Below are positions 41,608-50,051 of a stretch of 64,000 nucleotides of DNA, in pieces. The stretch comes from Leadbetterella lacustris (lineage in GTDB: Bacteria; Bacteroidota; Bacteroidia; Cytophagales; Spirosomataceae). The position numbers were made by a program, and so were the translations under genes. The stretch lies in contig OZ248428.1 of assembly GCA_965234335.1 (NCBI GenBank), positions 98,887-162,886 on the forward strand. Direction: 5' to 3'. Within the stretch, counting starts at the first letter, position 1. Each line of letters starts with the position of its first letter. The notes below the pieces were generated by a model. That model had not been told where the DNA came from, did no database searches, and was given only the letters and a program-made list of their open reading frames with translations.

Positions 41608-43329
41608 TCAAGCCTTCAAAGCAGCCAATTCGCTTTTTACAAAATCCATCAATTCAGCTATATAATTCTTCGAGAAGTCGAATTTGATGCCTGCTGCTTC
41701 GTAAATCTCTTTGATGGTTTTGGTGTAACCCAATTTTAGGGCCGCCAAATAGCCATCGAGACCTGCTTTTGGGTCTTTTTTGTAATTTCGCCAAACACTG
41801 ATTGCACCCAGTTGAGCCATGCCATATTCGATATAGTAAAACGGGACTTCATAAATATGCAGCTGTCGTTGCCACGAATATTCTTTAAAATGCTCAAAAC
41901 CAGCCCAATCGGTAACATCGTCGGAAAACGCTGCATTTATTTGTATCCAAGCAGACTTTCTTTCGTCTTCGGTGTGGGTTGGGTTTTCGTACATCCAATG
42001 TTGGAATTTATCCACGGTTGCTATCCACGGCAATGCTGCCAAAATATCTTCAAGATGTTCTATCTTAGCCCTTTTTAGCTCTTTTTCGTTTTCAAAAAAC
42101 GAATCCCAATGCTCCATCGATATCAATTCCATGCTCATTGACGCCAGTTCGGCCACTTCCATAGTGGGGTTACGGAAGGCGTTGATTGGTAAGTTTTTCA
42201 CCTCAAATGAGTGAATGGCATGGCCACCTTCGTGCACCATGGTCACAAGGTCACGCACACTGTCAGTGGCATTCATGAATATAAAAGGAACACCAATTTC
42301 CTCCAGTGGATAGTTATAACCACCCGGAGCCTTTCCTTTGCGAGATTCTACGTCAAAATGCCCCATGGCACGCATGATTTTGATGTATTCTGAAAGTTTA
42401 GGGTCAATTTTTTCGAAACAAATTTCGGTTTTGTCTAGGAGTTCTTTTCCGTTTTGAAATGGCTTGAGGGCTGTTCTTCCTTCGGCATCGACCTTTAAAT
42501 CCCATGGTTTTAGTTCGCCTAATCCCAACTTTTCTTTGCGTTCGGCCGTCATTTGGTTTACGATGGGCACCACAGTTTCAGCAATGGCTTCATGAAAAGC
42601 GAAACAATCGGCAGGAGTGTAGTCAAACCGACCCATGGCCGCAAACATGTAATCTCTGAAGTTGGCGAAGTCGGCATGGAGAGCTTCTTGATGACGAAGA
42701 TCGCGGAGTTCGTTGAAAATCACATCTAATTTGTCTTTTTCGCTGTACCTTCTTTCTGATATTTTTCTCCAAGCATTCTCTCTGGTTTCACGTTTTACGG
42801 CTTGCAAATAAGTGGCCGCTTTCGGCATCGTCATTTCTTCGCCGTCTATCTCGACGGTCATGGAGCCTGTAAGGCCCTGATATTCTGTTTGTTTGAGCTG
42901 TATTTTGATATCAAGTTCGATATTTTCCTCGCGAAAAATCTCTACAGATTTGCGTAATCCGCGGAGCATTATGTCATATCCATCTCCCGAGAGTTGGTAT
43001 TTTTCAGCCAGTGCAAGAGACTTTTTATTGAACTCATCAGAATACACGGCTGTGTTAGGCGAGATTTGTTCTACAAAAAACTGATAGGCCTTTTGATTTT
43101 CTTCATCAGACGTATCGCAGGTCATTTTTATATATCTCCATGCCATATTTTCTGATAAATACGACTCTAGTTCGCTTCTATCTCTAAGCCATTTTTCAAA
43201 CTCTTCTTTTGAGTTTATTTCCCGGGTTTTAAGGTTTTCGTAGAACGGTTTTACCAACTCCCACGACTCCAATTTAAAATCTTCCCCTAAAAATTGTCTT
43301 TTTCTACGTTCTATTATTCTATTGCTCAT
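41608..43329 (-). CDS. pepF: M3-family oligoendopeptidase F
   Basis: The 573-residue protein has the M3 zinc site TMVHEGGHAIHSFE (HEGGH near residue 365) with the third Glu ligand downstream, the RKGKAPGGYNYPLEEIGVPF segment typical of PepF, and the helical core KREGREN-like region (TRENAWRKISERRYSEKDKL). It cleaves short peptides in the cytosol. Size fits the family and no signal peptide is present. A single gene with no close partner. Confidence 0.92.
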   Translation of the reverse strand: MSNRIIERRKRQFLGEDFKLESWELVKPFYENLKTREINSKEEFEKWLRDRSELESYLSENMAWRYIKMTCDTSDEENQKAYQFFVEQISPNTAVYSDEFNKKSLALAEKYQLSGDGYDIMLRGLRKSVEIFREENIELDIKIQLKQTEYQGLTGSMTVEIDGEEMTMPKAATYLQAVKRETRENAWRKISERRYSEKDKLDVIFNELRDLRHQEALHADFANFRDYMFAAMGRFDYTPADCFAFHEAIAETVVPIVNQMTAERKEKLGLGELKPWDLKVDAEGRTALKPFQNGKELLDKTEICFEKIDPKLSEYIKIMRAMGHFDVESRKGKAPGGYNYPLEEIGVPFIFMNATDSVRDLVTMVHEGGHAIHSFEVKNLPINAFRNPTMEVAELASMSMELISMEHWDSFFENEKELKRAKIEHLEDILAALPWIATVDKFQHWMYENPTHTEDERKSAWIQINAAFSDDVTDWAGFEHFKEYSWQRQLHIYEVPFYYIEYGMAQLGAISVWRNYKKDPKAGLDGYLAALKLGYTKTIKEIYEAAGIKFDFSKNYIAELMDFVKSELAALKA

Positions 43330-43475
43330 AATCTTTGTTTTTCAGCCTGCAATTTAAGAATTGATTCGCAAGAGTGGAATATTTGTTTTTTTGGAAATAA
43401 AAAATATTTGTGGCCATTCATGTTCTTGTCTTTTACATAAATGTGATAAGTGGCCATTTTCCCAAAATCATTTTC

Positions 43476-43483
43476 TACTTTTG
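43476..43483 (+). promoter_or_regulatory. -7 element upstream of the DnaQ-like gene
   Basis: TACTTTTG matches TAnnTTTG, 34 nt before the chosen ATG 43518, and lies inside the longer frame that starts at 43410. It supports the shorter start. No -33 match found. Confidence 0.5.
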
Positions 43484-43517
43484 CACCATCATTTTTTTCG
43501 CTAAGTTTAAATATACT

Positions 43518-44330
43518 ATGACAACTCATACGCTCAAATTAAAAAAGCCTATTGCCTTTATTGATCTCGAAACCACCGGAATTAATATATCAAAAGACCG
43601 CATAGTTGAGATTTGTATTGCAAAGGCCAACATAGATGGCTCGGTGGATGTAAAAACCAAAAGAGTAAATCCCGGTATGCCCATTCCGTTGGAAACGAGT
43701 TTGATACATGGCATTTATGACGAAGACGTGAAGGATGAGCCTACCTTTCGTCAGATGGCTAAGTCACTTTCTCAATTTTTGGATGGCTGCGATTTGGCGG
43801 GTTTTAATAGCAACAGATTTGACATACCGATGTTGGTAGAAGAGTTTTTGAGAATTGACACCAATATATTTGACCTAAAAAATCGCAAGTTTGTAGATGC
43901 CCAGAAGATTTTTCACTTGATGGAACCTCGTACTTTGGGTGCTGCTTATAAATTTTATTGTGGCAAAACCCTAGAGAATGCCCATAGTGCAGAGGTGGAT
44001 ACTTTGGCTACGCTAGAAGTTGTGTGTGCTCAGGTAGAAAAATATGAAGGTGTAAAACTGAAAGATGCCACTGGTACAGAATATGAGCCTGTGAAAAACG
44101 ATGTTGAAACACTTCACAAACTGAGCTCAAATAATCTTGTTGACTTTGCCCAACGCATGATTTTAAACAACAAAGGTGAAGTGGTATTTAATTTTGGAAA
44201 AAATGCAGGTAAAAAGGTAGAAGATGTACTTACCAGAGAGCCACAGTATTACGATTGGATTATCAACAATGATTTTCCGCTTGATACCAAAAGAAAACTC
44301 ACGGATATTAAAATCAAAATGAAAAGATAG
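43518..44330 (+). CDS. DnaQ-like 3'-5' exonuclease with a C-terminal extra domain
   Basis: From ATG 43518 (MTTHTLKLKKPIAFIDLETT) the 270-residue protein has the DEDDh exonuclease core: FIDLETTGINI (Asp, Glu), GFNSNRFDIPML (Asp) and NAHSAEVDTLATLEV (His, Asp). After a linker, residues about 215-270 carry VFNFGKNAGKKVEDVLTREP and YYDWIINNDFPLDTKRKL, a small domain seen with such exonucleases (DUF3820-like). It probably trims DNA or RNA 3' ends. It is just upstream of nuoK but has its own promoter, and nuoK carries a -7 element too. Confidence 0.9.
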   Translation: MTTHTLKLKKPIAFIDLETTGINISKDRIVEICIAKANIDGSVDVKTKRVNPGMPIPLETSLIHGIYDEDVKDEPTFRQMAKSLSQFLDGCDLAGFNSNRFDIPMLVEEFLRIDTNIFDLKNRKFVDAQKIFHLMEPRTLGAAYKFYCGKTLENAHSAEVDTLATLEVVCAQVEKYEGVKLKDATGTEYEPVKNDVETLHKLSSNNLVDFAQRMILNNKGEVVFNFGKNAGKKVEDVLTREPQYYDWIINNDFPLDTKRKLTDIKIKMKR

Positions 44331-44350
44331 GCTTTTTGATTGATTAGTGT

Positions 44351-44358
44351 TATTTTTG
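44351..44358 (+). promoter_or_regulatory. -7 element upstream of nuoKLMN
   Basis: TATTTTTG matches TAnnTTTG, 27 nt before the nuoK ATG. No -33 element at the proper spacing. Confidence 0.45.
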
Positions 44359-44385
44359 CGAAAAATTTAAAAACCGTACAAACTT

Positions 44386-44730
44386 ATGTTTGAAAGTTCT
44401 ATAGACCGAGTTCCAGACGTTTTTATGCAAATTCCTTTGGTGAATTTCGTGCTTTTAGCCACGATGCTTTTCACTATAGGTATTATAGGCGTGTTGATCA
44501 GAAAAAACGCCATAATTATTTTTATGTCCATAGAGCTAATGCTCAATGCCGTAAATCTTTTGTTAATTGCTTTTTCTTCTTACAGGTCCGACCCTAATGG
44601 ACAGATTTTTGTGTTTTTTATCATGGCTGTTGCGGCTGCCGAAGTGGCGGTTGGTTTAGCCATAATAGTGATGATATTCAGAAACATAAAAACTATAGAT
44701 ATCAGTTTACTTAATAGACTGAAGGGATAA
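44386..44730 (+). CDS. nuoK: NADH-quinone oxidoreductase subunit K
   Basis: The 114-residue protein has three membrane helices and NuoK residues: a GVLIRKNAIIIFMSIELMLN segment holding the conserved Glu in helix 2, then AVAAAEVAVGLAIIVMIFRN in helix 3. NuoK is a membrane-arm proton channel subunit. It is the first gene of nuoKLMN, which follows in tight spacing (21-37 nt gaps). Confidence 0.95.
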   Translation: MFESSIDRVPDVFMQIPLVNFVLLATMLFTIGIIGVLIRKNAIIIFMSIELMLNAVNLLLIAFSSYRSDPNGQIFVFFIMAVAAAEVAVGLAIIVMIFRNIKTIDISLLNRLKG

Positions 44731-44751
44731 AATCAAAAAAATACAATTCTT

Positions 44752-46683
44752 ATGACACCAATAGCTCTGATTCCCTTATTTCCATTGATCGGTTTTTTGA
44801 TAAATGGATTAGGGTTTGGAAAAATATCAAAATCATTGGTTCCGATAATCGGTACTGGTGCTTCTTTGCTTTCGTTTGCTTGTGTTTTAACGGCCTATTT
44901 ACAGTTTGATGGTACGCCTGTAGTGGTTACGCTATTCGATTGGATAACAGTAGGTGACCTCAACATTAAATTTGCATTTCAGTTAGATCAACTTTCGCTG
45001 ATTATGCTTTTCGTTATTACGGGAGTAGGTACCCTCATCCATCTATATTCGGCTGGCTACATGAGTCATGACGAAGGCTATGGCAAATTCTTCGCCTACC
45101 TTAATCTATTCTTGTTCTCGATGATTCTTTTGGTTCTTGGAGCCAACTACCTCATAATGTTCATAGGATGGGAAGGAGTAGGTCTTTGTTCATACTTGCT
45201 TATCGGATTTTGGAACAAAAATACCGACTATGCCAATGCTGCCCGCAAAGCATTCATTATGAACAGGGTAGGGGACTTGGGCTTTTTGGTGGGTATATTT
45301 TTGATTATTCAGACTTTCGGTACTTTAGAATATCTTGAGGTTTTTGAGAAAGCCAAAGGCTTCCAAATAGGCGATGGAATTATTTTGGCCATTACATTTG
45401 CCCTTTTTGTTGGGGCAATGGGTAAGTCAGCTCAGATTCCTCTATTTACTTGGCTTCCAGATGCCATGGCTGGTCCAACACCAGTTTCTGCTTTGATACA
45501 TGCCGCTACCATGGTTACTTCGGGTATCTACATGATTGTTAGATCTAATGTACTTTACAGTCTTTCGCCAGCAACCCTTGAGTTTGTGGCTTGGATAGGT
45601 CTGGCAACCGCCTTGCTTGGAGCTACTATTGGTCTTTTTCAAAACGACATCAAAAAAGTATTGGCTTATTCTACAGTAAGTCAGTTGGGCTATATGTTTT
45701 TAGGACTCGGAGTGATGGCTTACTCTTCAGGTCTTTTTCATGTTATCACCCACGCGTTTTTCAAGGCTTTATTGTTTTTAGGAGCAGGTAGCGTTATACA
45801 CGCCATGAGCGGCGACCAAGACATCAGAAATATGGGTGGTCTTTGGCCAAAAATCAAAATTACGGCCATAACTTTCTTAGTCGGAACAATCGCCATCAGT
45901 GGTATTCCTCCTTTCTCTGGCTTTTTCTCAAAAGACGAAATCTTAGCTCACGTGTTTGAGCATAACAAATTGATGTGGGCTTTGGCACTTTTAGGCTCTT
46001 TCATGACTGCTTTTTATATGTTCAGATTGTTCTTTGTGACTTTTAAGGGTAACTTTAGAGGTACTCACGAGCAGGAGCACCATCTGCATGAGTCGCCCAG
46101 CAGCATGACTTTACCTTTAATAGTATTGGCGGCATTGTCCATCATCGGTGGAGCCATCGGATTCCCAGAGATATTCCATTTTCCTCATAAATTAAATGAA
46201 TTCTTGAGTCCGATATACGCAGGAAGTAAATCCGTAAATCCGGAGTTTGGTGTTATTCATATCGACCACTCTACTGAGTGGATTTTGATGGGCGTTTCTG
46301 TTTTGGTGGCTGTTATTGCCATAGTTTTTGCATATACTGTTTATGGAAATGGTAAAAATGTTCCGGGTTCTGATGAATCTATGAGTGGAATTAAAAAAGT
46401 GGTTTACGACAAATATTATATAGACGAGCTATACAACAATGCTTTTGTAAACTCAATCTCATCTCTTTCGAAGTTCTTTGGAAATGTTATCGACAACAAA
46501 TTCATTGACGGCATCGTGAATGGTGTTGGAAGTTTGGTAAATCAGGCTAGTGCCCAAGTTAAAAAAATCCAAGTGGGTGGCACAAGCAGTTATTTGTTAT
46601 TCATGACCATCGGAATCATTCTCTTGTTAGGTTACAGTCTGGTTCCTGGTTTGTTCGAATCTCTTAAGTCGATTATTAAGTAA
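44752..46683 (+). CDS. nuoL: NADH-quinone oxidoreductase subunit L
   Basis: The 643-residue protein has about 16 membrane helices with antiporter motifs: IGWEGVGLCSYLLIGFW (key Glu), then FVGAMGKSAQIPLFTWLPDA with channel Lys and AMAGPTPVSALIHAATMV. The long C-terminal lateral helix follows at residues about 520-620. NuoL is the distal proton pump of complex I. Respiratory NADH oxidation to menaquinone fits with ubiE nearby. Confidence 0.96.
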   Translation: MTPIALIPLFPLIGFLINGLGFGKISKSLVPIIGTGASLLSFACVLTAYLQFDGTPVVVTLFDWITVGDLNIKFAFQLDQLSLIMLFVITGVGTLIHLYSAGYMSHDEGYGKFFAYLNLFLFSMILLVLGANYLIMFIGWEGVGLCSYLLIGFWNKNTDYANAARKAFIMNRVGDLGFLVGIFLIIQTFGTLEYLEVFEKAKGFQIGDGIILAITFALFVGAMGKSAQIPLFTWLPDAMAGPTPVSALIHAATMVTSGIYMIVRSNVLYSLSPATLEFVAWIGLATALLGATIGLFQNDIKKVLAYSTVSQLGYMFLGLGVMAYSSGLFHVITHAFFKALLFLGAGSVIHAMSGDQDIRNMGGLWPKIKITAITFLVGTIAISGIPPFSGFFSKDEILAHVFEHNKLMWALALLGSFMTAFYMFRLFFVTFKGNFRGTHEQEHHLHESPSSMTLPLIVLAALSIIGGAIGFPEIFHFPHKLNEFLSPIYAGSKSVNPEFGVIHIDHSTEWILMGVSVLVAVIAIVFAYTVYGNGKNVPGSDESMSGIKKVVYDKYYIDELYNNAFVNSISSLSKFFGNVIDNKFIDGIVNGVGSLVNQASAQVKKIQVGGTSSYLLFMTIGIILLLGYSLVPGLFESLKSIIK

Positions 46684-46705
46684 AAAATCAATTGAAAAGC
46701 ACCCT

Positions 46706-48148
46706 ATGTTAACGCTTTCGCTATTTATTATACCATTGATTGCAGGTTTGGTTTTGTTGAATATCAAAAACAAAGGCCTTGCGTCGAGCATTTCATTAGT
46801 AGTTTCTATTATCCAAATAGCCGTTTTTGTATATGCTTTTAGTGTATTCAAAGATAAGTCGGCCCTTTTAACTTTTGACAAACCTTGGTTGTCAGACTTC
46901 GCCATTAGATTTCATCTTGGGCTCGATGGTTTGTCCTTGATTATGGTCGGTCTTACGGTCGTATTGGTGTCTATTATTTTATTGGCTATCAAAAATCTGA
47001 ATTATGAAAATATCCCTAAGCTTTTAGGCTTGATATTACTTACCGAGGCGGCACTTGTAGGTGTGTTTTCAGCAAAAGACATATTTTTGTTTTACTTCTT
47101 TTTCGAATTGGCTTTGGTGCCAGTTTATCTTATTGCTAATCTTTGGGGTGGCGAAAATTCTTCAAAAATTACTTTCAAAATGTTTATTTACACGGTTTTT
47201 GGAAGTTTGTTTATGCTCATTTCCTTTGTGTTGTTGTACATGAGAGGTCAAAGTGGTGATATAGAGTCTATAAAAGTAACAGTGTCGTTGCTTCCAAATC
47301 TCATCAAACAAATTTTATTTTGGGGTTTGCTTTTGGCTTTTTCTATCAAAATGCCGATTTTTCCATTCCATACTTGGTTGCCAGATGCTTACAGCAAATC
47401 GCCTACGCCAGCCACGATGTTGCTTTCAGGATTACTTTCGAAAATGGGTGTTTACGGTTTAATAAGAATCTTACTACCTTTTGCTCCATCTGGTATTCAG
47501 TTGTATGGAGAAATCATCATCATTTTGGCGGTGGCTGGATTGGTTTATGGTTCTATCATAGCCATTAAACAAAACGAAATCAAACGTTTGATAGCCTACT
47601 CTTCATTTGCCCACATGGGGCTTATGGCTGGGGCAGTACTTACTCTGAGTGCAACTGGTTTGCAGGGTGCAATTTTTCAAATGGTAGCTCATGGATTTAA
47701 TGCAGTGGGCTTGTTTTATATTGCCAAAATCATTTTTGATAAAACAGGAAGTAGAAGTCTAACAACGCTTGGAGGTATGACTCAATCTGCCCCTTTGCTT
47801 ACGGTTATGTTTATGGTGGTTTTATTAGGAAGTGTTGCACTTCCATTGACCAACGGCTTTGTGGGTGAGTTTTTGATGTTAAAGGCTGTTTTTGATTTCA
47901 ATCACGTAATAGGAATCTTAGCCGGATTGAGCGTTGTTTTTGGAGCAGTATATATGTTAAGATTTTTTCAGAAAACTATGTACGGTCCGTCAAACGATAT
48001 CACTATTAAGATTACCGACATAGGTACTAAAGAAATGATGGTATTAGTTCCAATAGTAATCGTTGTGTTACTTACAGGAGTTTTTCCAAATCTGATTTTG
48101 GACATTAGTGCCTCATTTGTAAATAGTTTAGGAGTTTTAAATAAATAA
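46706..48148 (+). CDS. nuoM: NADH-quinone oxidoreductase subunit M
   Basis: The 480-residue protein has 14 membrane helices and NuoM motifs: FFFELALVPVYLIANLWGG (channel Glu), KMPIFPFHTWLPDAYSKSPT, then LAYSSFAHMG-like IAYSSFAHMGLMAGAVLTLS. NuoM is the middle antiporter-like proton pump. The start is 22 nt after nuoL. Confidence 0.96.
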   Translation: MLTLSLFIIPLIAGLVLLNIKNKGLASSISLVVSIIQIAVFVYAFSVFKDKSALLTFDKPWLSDFAIRFHLGLDGLSLIMVGLTVVLVSIILLAIKNLNYENIPKLLGLILLTEAALVGVFSAKDIFLFYFFFELALVPVYLIANLWGGENSSKITFKMFIYTVFGSLFMLISFVLLYMRGQSGDIESIKVTVSLLPNLIKQILFWGLLLAFSIKMPIFPFHTWLPDAYSKSPTPATMLLSGLLSKMGVYGLIRILLPFAPSGIQLYGEIIIILAVAGLVYGSIIAIKQNEIKRLIAYSSFAHMGLMAGAVLTLSATGLQGAIFQMVAHGFNAVGLFYIAKIIFDKTGSRSLTTLGGMTQSAPLLTVMFMVVLLGSVALPLTNGFVGEFLMLKAVFDFNHVIGILAGLSVVFGAVYMLRFFQKTMYGPSNDITIKITDIGTKEMMVLVPIVIVVLLTGVFPNLILDISASFVNSLGVLNK

Positions 48149-48185
48149 TTTTATTAGGTATATACCGAAAGAAAATATATAAGAT

Positions 48186-49571
48186 ATGTATCCAATTATT
48201 GTCTTTTCCGTTTCAGGTTTGTTGATGCTTTACCTTGGTTTGTCAGTTTCCAAAAAGAGTTTATTACCTATTAATTTAGCTTTTTTGTTAATTGGCCTAT
48301 TATCGGGTTTTATAGATTGGAACGCTCCGGGTTTGTATTTTAATAATATGGTGGAGGTGAGTAATACACTCATATTGGTACAAAGTGTGGTTATTTTGGC
48401 GGCAATTCTTGTTGCTGGTTTAAGTTCGAAATTGTTTGAAGATGCCATTGATCACCCAGCTGAATACTACGCACTTATGCAGTTTGCAGTGGTAGGAGCC
48501 CTTATAATGGTAAGTTTCCAAAACCTCATTATGCTTTTTGTAGGCCTAGAGATACTTTCGGTGGCTCTATATGTTTTAGCGGGTAGCGATAAGCGTAATC
48601 TAAGAGGAAATGAGGCTTCTATCAAATATTTCTTGATGGGGGCGTTTGCTACTGGTATTCTACTCTTTGGTATCGCCATGTTCTATGGTGCCACGGGTTC
48701 ATTTGACATTAATAGTGGTAGTTCGGTAGCGAATAATCTTCCTGAAGGTAAAATTTTCTTTTGGATAGGATTGATTTTTATATTTATAGGTTTGTTGTTC
48801 AAAATTTCTGCTGCACCGTTTCATTTCTGGACAGCAGATGTTTATCAGGGTTCACCTACCATTTTTACGGCCTTTATGGCTACCATAGTAAAGACCGCAG
48901 TTATTTTCGCACTTTACAGATTGGCTGTATATAGTTTTAGTTTTGAATATGACAATTGGTCTAAGTTTTTGGTGATCATTATTGGCTTAAGTATGATTAT
49001 TGGTAACCTAACTGCGGTTTATCAATCTAATTTTAAAAGAATTCTGGCTTATTCAAGTATTTCACAGGCCGGATTTATGCTACTGAGTTTGATAGGTTTG
49101 GGAGAGCAATCTTTTGGGAATCTAGGATTTTACACACTTAGTTATGCATTTGCAACCATCTCCGCTTTTGGCGTATTTTTAATAGTTTCCAATGACCAAC
49201 TCGTGGATGGAAGACCAAACGAAAACATCAATGTTTTTAAGGGTCTTTTCAAAAGAAATCCAGATTTGGCGGTAATTCTATTAATTTCGATGCTTTCTCT
49301 TTCGGGAATTCCTCTAACATCGGGTTTCTGGAGTAAATTCTTTGTTTTAAATGACGCTGCCACCAAAGGTTATCTTTGGATTCTTATAGTGGGTATAGTT
49401 ATGTCCGCGGTTTCATTATATTATTATTTCAAGCCAATACGAGCTACTTTTGGCAGTACGGAAAGTGAGTCTATTACTGTTTCTGCCATCGCCAAGGCAA
49501 CGCTTTATGTTTGTGCTGCCATGACTGTTCTATTGGGTGTGGCTCCTAATTTGTTCAGAGGTTTATTTTAA
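48186..49571 (+). CDS. nuoN: NADH-quinone oxidoreductase subunit N
   Basis: The 461-residue protein has 14 membrane helices with LMLFVGLEILSVALYVLAGS-type (channel Glu), then KISAAPFHFWTADVYQGSPT and LAYSSISQAGFMLLSLIG. NuoN is the antiporter-like pump closest to NuoK. It ends the block, followed by a strong terminator, so nuoKLMN is a self-contained unit. NuoA-J are not in the window. Confidence 0.95.
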   Translation: MYPIIVFSVSGLLMLYLGLSVSKKSLLPINLAFLLIGLLSGFIDWNAPGLYFNNMVEVSNTLILVQSVVILAAILVAGLSSKLFEDAIDHPAEYYALMQFAVVGALIMVSFQNLIMLFVGLEILSVALYVLAGSDKRNLRGNEASIKYFLMGAFATGILLFGIAMFYGATGSFDINSGSSVANNLPEGKIFFWIGLIFIFIGLLFKISAAPFHFWTADVYQGSPTIFTAFMATIVKTAVIFALYRLAVYSFSFEYDNWSKFLVIIIGLSMIIGNLTAVYQSNFKRILAYSSISQAGFMLLSLIGLGEQSFGNLGFYTLSYAFATISAFGVFLIVSNDQLVDGRPNENINVFKGLFKRNPDLAVILLISMLSLSGIPLTSGFWSKFFVLNDAATKGYLWILIVGIVMSAVSLYYYFKPIRATFGSTESESITVSAIAKATLYVCAAMTVLLGVAPNLFRGLF

Positions 49572-49592
49572 GTTTAAGATTAGATATTGTTT

Positions 49593-49621
49593 AAAAAAGC
49601 CTGTACGTTCAGGCTTTTTTT
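49593..49621 (+). terminator. Terminator of nuoKLMN
   Basis: AAAAAAGCCTG and CAGGCTTTTTTT pair around a 6-nt loop, 22 bp after the nuoN stop. Confidence 0.85.
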
Positions 49622-49711
49622 ATTAGATTTTCTATAAAATTATCTTTTTTCTATAGTGGGCTGTACAAAAACAAGAATTTTAAAGAAAATTTTAAGAAAA
49701 TTTTAAGAAGT

Positions 49712-49744
49712 TTTGCATCAAAACTTAAAATGTTCTTAAATTTG
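49712..49744 (+). promoter_or_regulatory. Promoter of the small Ala-rich lipoprotein
   Basis: TTTG (49712-49715), a 21-nt spacer and TAAATTTG (49737-49744) match TTTG-N19-21-TAnnTTTG, 31 nt before the ATG. The area upstream holds repeated TTTTAAGAA runs. Confidence 0.6.
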
Positions 49745-49775
49745 TAATGTCTTATAACAATAAAAAATCTAAGAA

Positions 49776-49964
49776 ATGAAAAAAGTATTTGGAATTCTTT
49801 TCGTTGCAGGTATGGTAGCTTTCGCTTCATGTACTTCTGCTACTGAAGCTACTGAAGATGCAGCTGCTGCTGTTGATTCTGCTGCTACTATGGTTGACTC
49901 TGCTGCTACTGCTGTTGTTGATTCAGCTGCTACAGTTGTTGATTCAGCTGCTGCTGCTAAGTAA
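49776..49964 (+). CDS. Small Ala/Val/Asp-rich lipoprotein with VDSAAT repeats
   Basis: The 62-residue product has a lipoprotein signal (MKKVFGILFVAGMVAFASC, Cys 19). The mature part is TSATEATEDAAAA, then VDSAATMVDSAATAVVDSAA and more, i.e. four VDSAA repeats at 7-8-residue spacing, ending AAAAK. Such sequence favours a continuous amphipathic or coiled-coil helix, comparable in size to Lpp-type lipoproteins but with no homology claimed. Promoter, signal peptide and terminator are all visible, so it is a real gene. Confidence 0.85.
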   Translation: MKKVFGILFVAGMVAFASCTSATEATEDAAAAVDSAATMVDSAATAVVDSAATVVDSAAAAK

Positions 49965-49985
49965 TTAGCATAGCAAAAAAAATTG

Positions 49986-50015
49986 AGCCTTATCTTCGGA
50001 TAGGGCTTTTTTTTT
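49986..50015 (+). terminator. Terminator of the Ala-rich lipoprotein
   Basis: GCCTTATC-TTCG-GATAGGGC (one G-T pair) forms a tight UUCG-capped stem followed by a long T-run, 22 bp after the stop. Confidence 0.9.
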
Positions 50016-50051
50016 GCCTAAATTTCTGACTCTTCCAATTATTTTTATAAC

